64,000 bases of DNA from Methylococcaceae bacterium (GTDB taxonomy: Bacteria > Pseudomonadota > Gammaproteobacteria > Methylococcales > Methylomonadaceae). Made by a program: the position numbers and the translations under genes. A model generated the notes under the pieces. It did not search any database. It was not told the DNA's origin and saw only the letters and a list, made by a program, of their open reading frames with translations. The stretch spans positions 62,001 to 126,000 of the forward strand of contig JADKAL010000001.1 of the NCBI GenBank assembly GCA_016715325.1. The letters are read 5' to 3'. Of the stretch, positions 46,987 to 57,262 are shown one piece after another. The stretch's first letter is position 1, and each line of letters starts with the position of its first letter.

Positions 46987-47213
46987 AGAAGTATATAAAG
47001 AAATAATAACGCTAGTCATTATGGGTAGACAGGCTAAAAGCCAATATTTTTTACCTAACGTTTGTAAAATCCGTCTTTTGGCGAAGCTGGAGCTATGAGC
47101 TTATCTGTATTAATAATGGCGTTGGGTTAAGCGCGGATTCGAAGCTTCGTAACGATTTCACTCATTTCTTGGTCGTATTGATGGGGTTACTATTGGGATT
47201 CTGGTTTGTCCTA

Positions 47214-47332
47214 CTATTGATTCGGCCGTTTAAAGTCTGAACCGTTCGTGCTGAGCGAGTCGAAGCACAGACCGCCCTTTCGACAGGCTCAAGACGAACG
47301 GAAGTAAATACTTCATAGGGCCGAATCTATAG
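47214..47332 (-). repeat. Dispersed MITE-like repeat, full-length copy
   Basis: CTATTGATTCGGCC opens it and GGGCCGAATCTATAG closes it. It is almost the exact reverse complement of 22434-22551, with all internal blocks present. Confidence 0.9.
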
Positions 47333-47587
47333 TAATAAAATTAATTAAGCAATTGAAAGCTAAATTAAAAAATACAATATCCCTGATGAGGCAAATAAGA
47401 AATAAATTTCTTATTAATGTTTCGTTAATATAACTGGGATTACTCTAATCCCATGTTACGGCAATAATGACTGGTAACGGAGATGTTTTATCGACAAAGC
47501 ATTAGTTAGTAACAATAAGACTTTATTAGTAGATAGCAATGTTTATAGAAGAATACTACTTAAATAAATAAAGGTGTAGGAGGGTGT

Positions 47588-47668
47588 ATGGATAATTTAG
47601 CTTTTTTTTCGATTTCATTTTTATTGTTGGTTTTGATTTTTTTAAGCGACAGTCCGTTATTTGGTTAG
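47588..47668 (+). CDS. Very small hydrophobic peptide, 26 aa
   Basis: ATG at 47588 is preceded by a near-ideal ribosome site (AGGAGG, 5 bases upstream). It encodes MDNLAFFSISFLLLVLIFLS plus DSPLFG: one membrane segment and little else. I do not recognise it. It could be a type I toxin-like or accessory membrane peptide; no antisense RNA is visible. Supported only by the ribosome site and composition. Confidence 0.45.
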   Translation: MDNLAFFSISFLLLVLIFLSDSPLFG

Positions 47669-48011
47669 CGGTTTAAGTTTATTTGGAGTGGATAGGATAA
47701 AGGCAGTTAAATATAACCGATTAAAAATCTGAAGCTGCCCCCAATCTCCCGTTTCAGTTTTCGTTTCAAAATAAAGATGCGGCAAATGACTTTATGCTTT
47801 GTAAAAGTACGATAATCAGGTTAGCCAATTTATTCGCACGAGAAAATTGCGTGTAAAAATAATGAGTTAATAGTTTTTATCATTTTTGTAGTTGTAAAGT
47901 TATTCGTTTGCGGTAAACAGGGAAAAGATCGGAGCAAACGGAAAAGGATCAATTTAACCCACATATCAGGAAAATATTCTTTAATTATAAAAAATGCTCT
48001 AAATCCTAATG
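47669..48011. other. Gene-free stretch before hslR
   Basis: No gene or repeat recognised. It lies downstream of the tiny peptide and the convergent hslR end. Confidence 0.5.
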
Positions 48012-48413
48012 TTAATCAATTACTTGCTTAAATCGATGAATCAATCGTCGTTCTTTTTTATTCGGCTTATGGTCGATGCCGGTGTAGTTGAATAATTCCT
48101 TATTTTCGCGTTGTTCCTTGATTTGTTGCTGACGTTTGGCATGGCTTTCGGGGGATTCTTCATAAAGCAGAACGGCTTCTTTGGCGGATCGCCGTTGCGG
48201 GTTGAGTGCGGTAACGGTGATGTCCCAGGTATAACCGTTCTTGCTAATCTTGATTTCGGTGCCGATTTTAACTTCTTTTCCCGGCTTGGTACGCTGGTCA
48301 TTGACATGGACTTTACCGCCGTTAATGGCTTCAGTGGCGAGACTCCGGGTTTTGTAAAACCTCGCCGCCCAAAGCCATTTATCGAGACGTACCGATTCGA
48401 CTTCCGCCGACAT
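48012..48413 (-). CDS. hslR: Heat-shock protein 15 (S4-domain RNA-binding protein)
   Basis: A 133-residue protein. VRLDKWLWAARFYKTRSLAT and AINGGKVHVNDQRTKPGKEV form the S4 RNA-binding domain, followed by a basic C-terminal tail (KEQRENKELF, KPNKKERRLIHRFKQ). Hsp15 rescues stalled 50S subunits carrying peptidyl-tRNA. It starts three bases after the ispH stop, so the two are co-transcribed. Confidence 0.93.
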   Translation of the reverse strand: MSAEVESVRLDKWLWAARFYKTRSLATEAINGGKVHVNDQRTKPGKEVKIGTEIKISKNGYTWDITVTALNPQRRSAKEAVLLYEESPESHAKRQQQIKEQRENKELFNYTGIDHKPNKKERRLIHRFKQVID

Positions 48414-48416
48414 GAT

Positions 48417-49361
48417 TTAAGCGGTTTTCTTTAATCCTTTAGGCATTGAAAAGACGACTTTTTCTTCAATACCTTTTAATTCGACAGCCGATTTGCCGCC
48501 CCATGCGGTCAGTTGATCGATAACTTCTTGAACGAGCACTTCCGGTGCGGAAGCTCCCGCCGTTACCCCGACGACTTGACTGTTTTCGAACCAGTCCTTT
48601 TGCATATCTTTAGCGGTATCGATCAGGTAAGCCGGCTTGCCGAGTTGTTCGGCTATTTCACGCAGACGATTGGAGTTAGAGCTATTGGGCGAGCCGACAA
48701 CTAAAATCGTATCCGCCGTTTTGGTCAAGTCATGGACGGCGTCTTGGCGGTTTTGGGTGGCGTAGCAAATGTCGTCTTTCTTCTGTTCCTGAATTGACGT
48801 AAACCGCGCCCTTAACGCATCTACCATCACTTTTGTGTCGGTCATGGATAGCGTGGTTTGGGTGACGTAGGCCAAATTATCGGGATTTTTGACTTTTAAA
48901 TTGGCGACATCTTCAGGGGTTTCGACAAGATAAATACCGCCGTTTTCGTTGGATCTGTCGTATTGTCCCATGGTGCCTTCGACTTCAGGATGTCCCGCAT
49001 GACCGATAAGAATAACTTCTTTACCCGATTTTGCATGTTTAGCGACTTGCAAGTGAACGCGCGTAACAAGCGGGCAAGTGGCGTCGAATACGGTTAGTTT
49101 GCGTTCTTCCGCTTCTTTTTGCACTTGTTTGGAGACGCCGTGTGCACTGAAAATGAGGTAAGAACCGACAGGAACATCGGAGATGTCTTCAATGAAGACC
49201 GCGCCTTTTTCTTTTAATCCGTCAACGACGGTACGATTATGGACGACTTCATGGCGAACGTAAATCGGTGCGCCGAAGGTCTCCAGCGCTTGATCGACGA
49301 TGTCGATCGCCCGGTCGACGCCAGCACAGAATCCACGAGGGTTTGCGAGTACGATTTGCAT
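48417..49361 (-). CDS. ispH: 4-hydroxy-3-methylbut-2-enyl diphosphate reductase
   Basis: A 314-residue 4Fe-4S enzyme. It opens [20 protein letters not shown] (first Cys), then [20 protein letters not shown] (second Cys) and [14 protein letters not shown] (third Cys), with SNSNRL and [15 protein letters not shown]. It makes the last step of the MEP isoprenoid pathway (IPP and DMAPP). It lies upstream of hslR. Confidence 0.97.
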   Translation of the reverse strand: MQIVLANPRGFCAGVDRAIDIVDQALETFGAPIYVRHEVVHNRTVVDGLKEKGAVFIEDISDVPVGSYLIFSAHGVSKQVQKEAEERKLTVFDATCPLVTRVHLQVAKHAKSGKEVILIGHAGHPEVEGTMGQYDRSNENGGIYLVETPEDVANLKVKNPDNLAYVTQTTLSMTDTKVMVDALRARFTSIQEQKKDDICYATQNRQDAVHDLTKTADTILVVGSPNSSNSNRLREIAEQLGKPAYLIDTAKDMQKDWFENSQVVGVTAGASAPEVLVQEVIDQLTAWGGKSAVELKGIEEKVVFSMPKGLKKTA

Positions 49362-49397
49362 AGTTTGAATTCCAGAGTTTGTTAGTATGTTATTATT

Positions 49398-49889
49398 TTA
49401 ACTCAATAACGCGTCGGATACGATGATTCCGTCGGCATCTGCATAAACATAATGATATTTTCTGAAATTGGCGCCGGCGATAGTAATTAATATATCGCGG
49501 TCGCCGCCGTCTTTACTATGACAAAGCAAAGGGTGTGCGTGCAGCGCCATAATGCCGATTGGAATTTGCGCTAGCAAGACGGTATCTCTAACACAGCCGT
49601 AAATAATCAGTCCTTGCCAGCCGTTTTCGAACGCCGTTTTCGCAAGCTCGGCTCCAATCATAGCGCTACGATGAGAGCCGCCGCCGTCAACGACTAAAAC
49701 CCTGTCCGTTCCCGGTTCGGACACTATTTTTTGAATCATCAAGTTATCTTCAAAACATCTCAACGTCGTGATTGCTCCGTTGAAAATCTGAATACCACCG
49801 AATGAACGAAACAAAGGTTCGGCAATATAAAAGTTTTCATTGCTCGAATAGTTATCGCAAAGATACGCGGTGGTTAAATTCATTTTCAA
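49398..49889 (-). CDS. rraA: RraA-family protein (RNase E inhibitor / HMG aldolase fold)
   Basis: A 163-residue protein with LTTAYLCDNYSS at the start, VDGGGSHRSAMIGAELAKTA and IIYGCVRDTVLLAQIPIG, the family blocks. The G-x-x-R-D motif matches both RraA and the related aldolases. RraA binds RNase E and limits mRNA decay. Start at 49889 (MKMNLT), or the second Met two codons later. Between hppA and ispH, same direction. Confidence 0.9.
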   Translation of the reverse strand: MKMNLTTAYLCDNYSSNENFYIAEPLFRSFGGIQIFNGAITTLRCFEDNLMIQKIVSEPGTDRVLVVDGGGSHRSAMIGAELAKTAFENGWQGLIIYGCVRDTVLLAQIPIGIMALHAHPLLCHSKDGGDRDILITIAGANFRKYHYVYADADGIIVSDALLS

Positions 49890-49916
49890 CTAATGCTTAA
49901 GCAAACATTCGAACGC

Positions 49917-52067
49917 TCAGAAGCTCAGCCATCCCGACCCGAATGAAGTGGCGAAGACTAGGCTGACAATCGTCATCAATTTGATCAAGATATTGAGCGA
50001 CGGACCGCTGGTGTCTTTGAACGGATCGCCGACGGTATCGCCGACAACGGCCGCTTTGTGCGATTCCGACCCTTTGCCGCCGTATTCCCCAGTTTCGATG
50101 TATTTTTTAGCGTTATCCCAAGCACCGCCGGCATTCGCCATCATGACGGCTAACAGAAAGCCGGAGAGCAAGGTCCCGACCAATAAGCCGGCTAATGCTT
50201 CTTTACCCAAAACATGGCCGACCACAATCGGTACAACGACGGCTAAAGCGCCCGGTAAGATCATTTCTCTTAATGCGCTTTCTGTGCTGATACCGACACA
50301 GGTTTTATAATCCGGTTGTCCGGTACCTTCCATAAGGCCTGGAATTTCATGGAATTGTCTGCGAACTTCCAACACGATTTCATGGGCTGCTTTACCAACG
50401 GCCATCATTGTCAGTGCGGAAAACAGGTAAGGCATCATGGCGCCGATTAATAAGCCCGGTAGCATAGTGGGACCTAAAATATCCAAATTTTGGATTTTAG
50501 CAGCCGTCACGTAAGCCGCAATCAATGCCAATGCAGTTAAAACCGCAGAGCCAATAGCAAAACCTTTCCCCGTCGCGGCTGTGGTATTCCCCAAACTGTC
50601 GAGTGCATCGGTACGTTGTCTCACTTCTTTGGGAAGATGGCTCATTTCAGCAATACCGCCGGCATTGTCGGCAACGGGACCGTAAGCATCAGTTGCCAAA
50701 GTGACGCCTAAGGTGCTTAGCATCCCGACTCCGGCCAAAGCAACAGCATAGAGTCCGGCCGCAAGCGTGCCGTCGGCCTTAAAGCCGAGCCAAATACTGA
50801 TGAGAATGGCGAAAGCAGTAATAAGAACAGGCAAAGCGGTACTCATCATACCAACGGCGAAACCTTGAATAATTGTAGTTGCAGCACCGGTTTGGGTGGC
50901 TTTTGCGATGGCTAATGTCGGTTTTTCGGTATAAGACGTAAAGTATTCGGTGGCATAAGCTATTGCATTCCCCGCAACTAAACCCGTCAAGATAACCAAC
51001 CAATAGTTTAAATGCAGTCCTGAAAGTAAGACTGCTAAAAGCGAAAGCCCTAAGATAACAACCGAAGCGCCCCAGACTGAACGGCGTAACGCGGTCAATA
51101 AATCTTCTAAAGAGGCATTTTCATTTATTTTGGAGACGTATTTGCTCAAAAAATAAATCGCTTTGGAGGATAACGTATTGTTGGCGATCAAACTGGCCAA
51201 TTCGCTTTCGTCCCGTTCTTTACCTATGACCATGTACACGCCGAAAAGGCTTGAAACAACTCCGACGGCGGCTACCAGAAAAGGTAAGCCTATAAAGGCC
51301 ACGGTCTCATTTTTGCCCAACGCAGCCCCCAAGGTCGCAGCCGCAATGATCGAGCCGCTGTAACTTTCAAATAGGTCCGCTCCCATACCGGCGACATCGC
51401 CGACGTTATCGCCGACATTATCCGCAATGACGGCAGGGTTGCGCGGGTCGTCTTCAGGAATGCCTTTTTCGACTTTACCGACCAAGTCGGCGCCGACATC
51501 GGCTGCTTTGGTGTAAATGCCGCCGCCGACACGGGCAAATAGTGCAATACCGCTCGCGCCGAAACCGAAGCCGGTGATATAAACCAATTGGTTGGGATCG
51601 CCGCTGAAGATGAGATATAACAAGGTCATACCGATCAAACTGAAACTGACCACCGACATGCCCATGATAGAGCCGCTACCGAAGGCGACTCTTAAGCCTT
51701 CGTGAAGACCTCTGCTGGCGGCGGCAGCCGTGCGGGTGTTGGCGCGCACCGCCACATACATACCCAGGTAGCCCGCGCCTGCCGAAGCAATAGCGCCGAC
51801 AACAAAACAAAATGCTGTTTGCCATTGTAAAAAGATGCAGATGACAGTCGCGACGATAGCGACGAAAATCGCAATAACGCGGTACTCGCGGCCCAAGAAA
51901 GCAGATGCACCCTCCTGAATTGCTTTCCCGATATTCTGCATAACCTCATTGCCTTGGTCGTAAGCGAAAACCTGTTTCAATTGCCAAAGTACATAAAAGA
52001 CTCCGGCAATACCCATCATTAAGGCTATTACGATTGATGCTGACGTAGGTAACAGCATAGTTTTCAC
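49917..52067 (-). CDS. hppA: Membrane-bound ion-translocating pyrophosphatase, K+-dependent type
   Basis: A 716-residue protein with about 16 membrane segments. Substrate-site motifs are [56 protein letters not shown] and [36 protein letters not shown] has Ala where K+-independent enzymes have Lys, so it should need K+. H+ versus Na+ pumping cannot be decided by eye. It stores the energy of PPi as an ion gradient; PPi-based metabolism is common in methanotrophs. Confidence 0.95.
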   Translation of the reverse strand: MKTMLLPTSASIVIALMMGIAGVFYVLWQLKQVFAYDQGNEVMQNIGKAIQEGASAFLGREYRVIAIFVAIVATVICIFLQWQTAFCFVVGAIASAGAGYLGMYVAVRANTRTAAAASRGLHEGLRVAFGSGSIMGMSVVSFSLIGMTLLYLIFSGDPNQLVYITGFGFGASGIALFARVGGGIYTKAADVGADLVGKVEKGIPEDDPRNPAVIADNVGDNVGDVAGMGADLFESYSGSIIAAATLGAALGKNETVAFIGLPFLVAAVGVVSSLFGVYMVIGKERDESELASLIANNTLSSKAIYFLSKYVSKINENASLEDLLTALRRSVWGASVVILGLSLLAVLLSGLHLNYWLVILTGLVAGNAIAYATEYFTSYTEKPTLAIAKATQTGAATTIIQGFAVGMMSTALPVLITAFAILISIWLGFKADGTLAAGLYAVALAGVGMLSTLGVTLATDAYGPVADNAGGIAEMSHLPKEVRQRTDALDSLGNTTAATGKGFAIGSAVLTALALIAAYVTAAKIQNLDILGPTMLPGLLIGAMMPYLFSALTMMAVGKAAHEIVLEVRRQFHEIPGLMEGTGQPDYKTCVGISTESALREMILPGALAVVVPIVVGHVLGKEALAGLLVGTLLSGFLLAVMMANAGGAWDNAKKYIETGEYGGKGSESHKAAVVGDTVGDPFKDTSGPSLNILIKLMTIVSLVFATSFGSGWLSF

Positions 52068-52365
52068 TCCTCTGGTTTATTTAATTATTGTTATGTATGT
52101 GATAGACGACCAGCTATTTACGAGCAAGGCTTTTAGCAGTGCCGAAGATGGATTATACCTTGTCGGGGGGAGCTGTATATAGCTTGTATAAGGCGGCGGC
52201 GACTTTTAAATAAAAGCAGTAAGCCTGCTCAAACGACCGACATTAGAGTATGAGCAGGAAAAAAATGGGAAAACGCTATGTATTATTTAAGAATATTCGA
52301 ATAGAAACGGCTACGGTTTCTACAATTGTGATGAAATAATCGATACGAATTTTATGTTTTGGAAA
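52068..52365. other. Intergenic region upstream of hppA
   Basis: About 300 bases with the hppA leader. No clear promoter pair, repeat or RNA seen. Confidence 0.45.
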
Positions 52366-52878
52366 TTAAATATCCATAAACATCATCGGCAAGCCGTAAG
52401 TCAGCACAAAGTAGCTGAACGCCGTGATAACGCTTTTGGTCATAGGAAACAACAACATTTGCCGGAAGATATAGCTGACTATGGCGATGTACCATCCAAC
52501 CAAGAAAAAACCAAGCGCAATAGAAATCTCTTCGGCACTTTCGTTGTGTTCCATAACCATCCAAAAATACAGTCCCTCGGTAACGGTTGCCAGCGTCATA
52601 ATAAAGTTTTCACAAACAAAAATTGCGGTATACAACTGATTGTAATAATGCCATTTTTTGGTCGTGAACAATAAAGTGGCAACTGTGGAAAAAGCCATTA
52701 TTGTTCTAAGAAATACCTCAAGAGAACCGTCCGCGGGATCGGCGATCAACCCTTCGACAATACAGCCTGAGATAAGATAGAAAGCCACATTTTTCCACAT
52801 AAACGATTTGGGCGGAACGAGGTTAGCCGGGTTATTAATGAAAAAACAAAGCGCGAGGTATTTCAATAACAATTTCAT
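52366..52878 (-). CDS. Integral membrane protein, unknown function
   Basis: A 170-residue protein with about five hydrophobic segments (AFYLISGCIVEGLIA, FLRTIMAFSTVATLLF, QLYTAIFVCENFIMTLATV, ISIALGFFLVGWYIAIVS, SVITAFSYFVLTYGLPMMF). It has no signature I recognise. It is monocistronic between soxB and hppA, same direction. Probably an inner-membrane protein. Confidence 0.68.
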   Translation of the reverse strand: MKLLLKYLALCFFINNPANLVPPKSFMWKNVAFYLISGCIVEGLIADPADGSLEVFLRTIMAFSTVATLLFTTKKWHYYNQLYTAIFVCENFIMTLATVTEGLYFWMVMEHNESAEEISIALGFFLVGWYIAIVSYIFRQMLLFPMTKSVITAFSYFVLTYGLPMMFMDI

Positions 52879-53073
52879 GATTTTTCTAATTTTTCAGCCT
52901 TGAAAAGTTAAGGCGGTGCGAGCAGGTTACAAAAAAGGCGAAATTATAACCTTTAACGAACGATTATTGGAGAAGGATAAATTGAAACTGAGTTTAATCC
53001 TGAATTAATGCGGGTTGGTTCGAATAACTTATTTGTTTGACGCAAGTGCAGCCAATGAATTCCTCCGAAAAGT

Positions 53074-54729
53074 TTATTGAGTTTTTAGAAAATCCGCCAG
53101 CACATCGGCCATCGGTTTACCGTTCGCAACTTGATTAACCGACGCCCAACTGGCAACCGAATATGACTTTTTAGCTTCCAGTAATGCACCGTTGGTCAGG
53201 CGGATTTCACTGATTCTTTGGCCGAATTCGGCAGATGGTTCGCAGTGAAAGCGCAAGCCGCCCGCTCTTACCATATCGCCACCTTGTCGGAAATAAGGAT
53301 CGGGATTGAATACGTTATCGGCAGCGTCTTCCAAGATCGCTTTAATCTCAAGACCGGTTAGGGTGCGTCGCAATGTATTCGGGTAAGTAATAGCAGTATG
53401 GTTCATGACATCTTCGTAGGTAAACGTCTGCCCCGGTAATAATGTCGTACCCCAACGAAAACCGGGTGAAAAAGCGATTTGCGCGTCGTTGGTTTTAAGC
53501 AATGCATCCAATAGCAATTCGTCGAATGTGCCTTTTAAAGTGTCGCGGCGGTAAAGCAACCGGTCCGCCGTGCCTAAGGGTTTCTTCAATTGCTTGATAT
53601 AGGGTTGTCTGACGTTTTCAATTAACCGGACCATGTCGGCATCCGGTTCCAATAGATTGGAAAATACCGGCAATAAGCGATAGCGTAACTCTCGCAGCCC
53701 GTGCCGGTTGATGTCTAAGTCGAGAACGGACAGAAATTTGCCGTGACTTCCGGCGTTGGTGACGCACGTTTTTCCTGTGCTGTTTTCGACCCATACTGGT
53801 TTCGGGACGGCATCATGGGTATGCCCGCCCAAAATAATATCGACCCCGGTTACTCTGGATGCCAATTTTAGATCGATTTCCATGCCGTTATGAGAAAGCA
53901 GGATAATGGCATCGGTGCTTTTTTGCCGTTTAATCTCGTCGACGGTTTGCTGTAGCCGCTGTTCCTGGATGCCGAACTGCCAATCGGGGAATAAGCGTTT
54001 GGGATTCGCGATTGGCGTATAAGGATACGCTTGGCCGATGACGGCAATGCGAACGTCCTTGAAATCTTTAATCACATACGATTTGAAAACTGAATCCGTC
54101 TCCGATTCCGTTAAAAACTGCGCTTCTTCCGATAAAGCGATGTTTTGGGCGACAAACTCCCCGTTAAATTGTTTTAAATTCGCTTTTACTTGATCGCTGC
54201 CGTAGGTGAATTCCCAATGCCCGGTCATGACATCTACACCTAGCAGATTACAGGCCGAAACCATATCCGCACCGTGGGTCCACAACGATGTCGCCGAACC
54301 TTGCCACGTATCGCCGCCGTCTAATAAAAGTATATTGCCGTGCGTAGAAGTGTATTTCAGTTGTTTAATTAAGGTCGTCAAATGCGCAAAACCGCCCATT
54401 TTGCCGAAAATAGACGCCGCTTCGGCAAAATCCAACGAAGTAAAGGCATACGCTTCTTTAGAGCCGGGTTTAAAGCCGTAAAAATCTAAAAATGCTTGAC
54501 CCGCTAAGTGTGGAGGACGATTGTTGGTCTGACCTGAACCGGCATTAATGGACGGTTCGCGGTAATACATCGGCAGCAACTGCGCATGACAATCGGTAAA
54601 ATGCAATAAAGTGACATTTCCGAAGGATGCGGCGGGATAAAGAATGTCTGGAATTGACGATAAACACGAACTTATGCCGGGAGTTAAACCCAGCCAACTT
54701 AGATATTGTAAAAATTTCCTTCGTCTCAT
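53074..54729 (-). CDS. soxB: SoxB thiosulfohydrolase
   Basis: A 551-residue protein. The twin-arginine-type start MRRRKFLQYLSWLGL implies Tat export. The metal-site motifs LLHFTDCHAQLLPMYYREPS, DGGDTWQGSATSLW, TGHWEFTYG, LLSHNGMEIDLKLA and LGGHTHDAVP are SoxB rather than general 5'-nucleotidase wording. It releases sulfate from carrier-bound thiosulfate in the periplasm. No other sox genes are beside it, so it is an orphan here. The lipobox-like SSC near residue 21 is worth noting. Confidence 0.92.
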   Translation of the reverse strand: MRRRKFLQYLSWLGLTPGISSCLSSIPDILYPAASFGNVTLLHFTDCHAQLLPMYYREPSINAGSGQTNNRPPHLAGQAFLDFYGFKPGSKEAYAFTSLDFAEAASIFGKMGGFAHLTTLIKQLKYTSTHGNILLLDGGDTWQGSATSLWTHGADMVSACNLLGVDVMTGHWEFTYGSDQVKANLKQFNGEFVAQNIALSEEAQFLTESETDSVFKSYVIKDFKDVRIAVIGQAYPYTPIANPKRLFPDWQFGIQEQRLQQTVDEIKRQKSTDAIILLSHNGMEIDLKLASRVTGVDIILGGHTHDAVPKPVWVENSTGKTCVTNAGSHGKFLSVLDLDINRHGLRELRYRLLPVFSNLLEPDADMVRLIENVRQPYIKQLKKPLGTADRLLYRRDTLKGTFDELLLDALLKTNDAQIAFSPGFRWGTTLLPGQTFTYEDVMNHTAITYPNTLRRTLTGLEIKAILEDAADNVFNPDPYFRQGGDMVRAGGLRFHCEPSAEFGQRISEIRLTNGALLEAKKSYSVASWASVNQVANGKPMADVLADFLKTQ

Positions 54730-54874
54730 TCAGGCGTTTGCTCGGATAATTTGAAAAGAGTGGCTGTCGCAGCGTATAGTTTGGAAAAAACCGGTGGACT
54801 TGAGATGCATCTTTTTAGTCGAAACAATGATTTAACGCTATGATGGCGGATTATACAAGACCTTTTTCAGCCCG

Positions 54875-56395
54875 ATGTTTGAATCTATTCTGAACCTGAT
54901 CGAGCGGCGTTTTGCATTCATTCTGACCGCCGTGCTGATTTTGCGAGTTAGTTATTTAAGCAGCAGCGATCTGGATTTAATCGGCGATGAAAGTTACTAC
55001 TGGGACTGGTCGCGCCGGTTGGATTGGTGTTATTACAGTAAACCGCCGATGGTGGCTTGGTTAATTGCGGCTTCAACGGCTGTATTCGGTGATAACGCAC
55101 TCGGCGTGCGATTACCCGCCGTCCTGTTGGGAACACTCGCCCTCTATTTCTTATATGAAACGGCCAAAGGATTTTATTCGTCCAGGGCAGGGGCGTTGGC
55201 GGTGTTGATCGCATTGGCGATGCCGTTTAATGTCTTAGCCAACTTTCTGATGACCATTGATGCGCCGCTCAATTGTTTTTGGATCGCGAGCATGTACTTT
55301 TTACGCAAAGCGTTGTTCGATCATGTGTTAAAGGCTTGGCTTTGGGCAGGCGTTGCAACGGGTGCGGCTTTGCTCAGCAAACAGGTTGCTATCCTTATTC
55401 CGTTGATGTTGATGGTGTTTTTGTTAGCGGATTCATCGCGCCGTCATTTGTTTAAGCGAGAATTCCTACTTTATTTATTCCCCGTACTTGTTTGTCTGAC
55501 GCCGATTTTGTGGTGGAATCAACAGCACGATTGGGTCATGTTCGGTCATAGTCAGGGGCATTTCGGCAACCCTACACCGGTTAATTTGCAAACGCATCTT
55601 CAAAATGCAGGGGTCTTTTCTTTATATCAATTACTGCTAACTACGCCCGTTCTGTATACATATATTTTAGTTATATCATTTAAAAAGTTATGTATTTTTA
55701 ATCGATTGATTGCCAAGGAACAGTTTCTGCTTTTATTGGGACCTGTCTTGTTATTAGGGATCTTAGGGCTGAGCTTCTTACAGAAAGTGCAAGGGAACTG
55801 GCCGATGCCTTTCTATTTGAGTTCAGCAATTTTAATAAGCGGTCAATCTCTGGTAGGGATTTGGCAAAAATCGCTTAAAATCGGGTTAACGATAGGCGGC
55901 GTAATGGTACTGTTAACGTATGCTTTACCGGTAGCTATCGATAATTTGAAATTGCACAATACCTCGCTCGACCCGCTTTCTCGTTTCAGGCATTGGAAAG
56001 AAGTCTCCGATTCCGTCGAAAGTATGCGTCGACAGGTGACACGCGATTACGAGGGAACGATACTTATTACGCGTGGGCATCGATGTTTGACCAGCCAACT
56101 GGCTTTTTATTTGCCAGACCAGCCTGTTGTTTACCATTATGAAGCCAGCGGAAAAACGACTTCGCAATACGATGTTTGGGACGGTCCGGAAAAAATGCTC
56201 GGATCGACGGCGTTAATTGTTACAACACAAAATAATGCAGCTATTCCAAGTGAACTGATAGCCGCCTTTCAAAGTTTCAACTTAGTAGGTCATTTTACGG
56301 ATCCGATGAATTTGAATAACCGTTACGATCTTTATTTAGGGGAAAAATTAAAGTACTGGCCTAAGTCGTCCGATCAGACCGGGAATATAGATTGA
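54875..56395 (+). CDS. Glycosyltransferase family 39 (ArnT/PMT-like) membrane protein
   Basis: A 506-residue protein with about 12 membrane segments. The first periplasmic loop DLIGDESYYWDWSRRLDWCY holds the acidic residues used by this fold, and KPPMVAWLIAAS follows. The C-terminal part is a soluble domain. Such enzymes move a sugar from a polyprenyl-phosphate donor to lipid A or protein outside the inner membrane. It overlaps the next gene, a PAP2 phosphatase, which fits lipid A remodelling or donor recycling. Confidence 0.88.
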   Translation: MFESILNLIERRFAFILTAVLILRVSYLSSSDLDLIGDESYYWDWSRRLDWCYYSKPPMVAWLIAASTAVFGDNALGVRLPAVLLGTLALYFLYETAKGFYSSRAGALAVLIALAMPFNVLANFLMTIDAPLNCFWIASMYFLRKALFDHVLKAWLWAGVATGAALLSKQVAILIPLMLMVFLLADSSRRHLFKREFLLYLFPVLVCLTPILWWNQQHDWVMFGHSQGHFGNPTPVNLQTHLQNAGVFSLYQLLLTTPVLYTYILVISFKKLCIFNRLIAKEQFLLLLGPVLLLGILGLSFLQKVQGNWPMPFYLSSAILISGQSLVGIWQKSLKIGLTIGGVMVLLTYALPVAIDNLKLHNTSLDPLSRFRHWKEVSDSVESMRRQVTRDYEGTILITRGHRCLTSQLAFYLPDQPVVYHYEASGKTTSQYDVWDGPEKMLGSTALIVTTQNNAAIPSELIAAFQSFNLVGHFTDPMNLNNRYDLYLGEKLKYWPKSSDQTGNID

Positions 56396-57069
56396 TGCTT
56401 TCAAAATATGCGCTTCATCATCGAGAAATCTTTGTTCTTTTCGGATTGGTGATTGTGACGACTCCGATTTTTTGGTTAACCGATATTGATTGGCAAGCCT
56501 CGGCCTTCTTTTACCGGCCCTACGGCGGCCCGGATGCGTGGCCTTTTCAAAATTGGTGGCTTTGGGGCTGGCTATATCGTTTTGCTCCCGTTTTATCGTT
56601 CGGTACCTTAATCGGTTCGTTGTTAACCGTTCTATTCAGTTATGTTTTACCGACGTTATTACCCTTTCGAAGGCCGGCGCTTTACATTTTTATGGTGATC
56701 GCCTTAGGACCCGGTTTGGTGATTAATCTGGTCTTTAAAGAGCATTGGGGAAGGCCGAGGCCGGTGCACATCGGCGAATTCGGCGGCAAATACGCTTATA
56801 TTCCGCCGTTACAGAAAGGAGATACCGACGAAAAGTCATTTCCTTGCGGACATTGCACGGTCGGTTATATGTTTTTCGCTTTGTATTTTTTATCGCGAAA
56901 ACGCAAAACACTTTATTTTATTTTATCGCTTAGCATCGCTTTGATGATAGCGTTGGCGCGATTGACAGCCGGCGGACATTTTATTTCCGATGTATTGTGG
57001 TCGGGCTATCTTGTATTTTTAGTCGCGTGGCTGTTGTATTACGGTTGGTATGACCGGAAAGTCGGTTAG
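56395..57069 (+). CDS. PAP2-family membrane phosphatase
   Basis: A 224-residue protein; the ATG at 56395 overlaps the preceding stop (TGATG). The three phosphatase blocks are KEHWGRPRPVH, KSFPCGHCTVGYMFF (SxxxGH-like, with Phe-Pro-Cys-Gly-His) and RLTAGGHFISDVLWS (RxxxxxHxxxD). About six membrane segments. It may dephosphorylate lipid A or undecaprenyl pyrophosphate, working with the GT39 enzyme. Confidence 0.88.
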   Translation: MLSKYALHHREIFVLFGLVIVTTPIFWLTDIDWQASAFFYRPYGGPDAWPFQNWWLWGWLYRFAPVLSFGTLIGSLLTVLFSYVLPTLLPFRRPALYIFMVIALGPGLVINLVFKEHWGRPRPVHIGEFGGKYAYIPPLQKGDTDEKSFPCGHCTVGYMFFALYFLSRKRKTLYFILSLSIALMIALARLTAGGHFISDVLWSGYLVFLVAWLLYYGWYDRKVG

Positions 57070-57262
57070 CTAAATTTGAAAGAGTCTTGATATTGATTGA
57101 ATGCTACTGCGAAGCATTTGCTCGTCGGGTAAATCTAACTGAAAATTTTTTCGGGATAATTTCATCTTAAATTAAGTTGTAAATTATTGTGATTTTAGAA
57201 TGGTAGTCGTATGATTCAACCGGTTGCCGGTTCGATGATGGGCAGAATGCCGAGGAGGTCTC

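Larger units (their letters stand above)
46633..47587. other. Gene-poor region with a palindromic regulator site and a dispersed repeat
   Basis: It holds a 26-base perfect palindrome (46961-46986) and one full dispersed repeat (47214-47332). A 25-codon frame at 47021 lacks a ribosome site. No protein gene is supported. Confidence 0.6.

Noticed and set aside
47021..47098. 25-codon frame just after the 26-bp palindrome
   Set aside because: No ribosome site and no sensible protein pattern.
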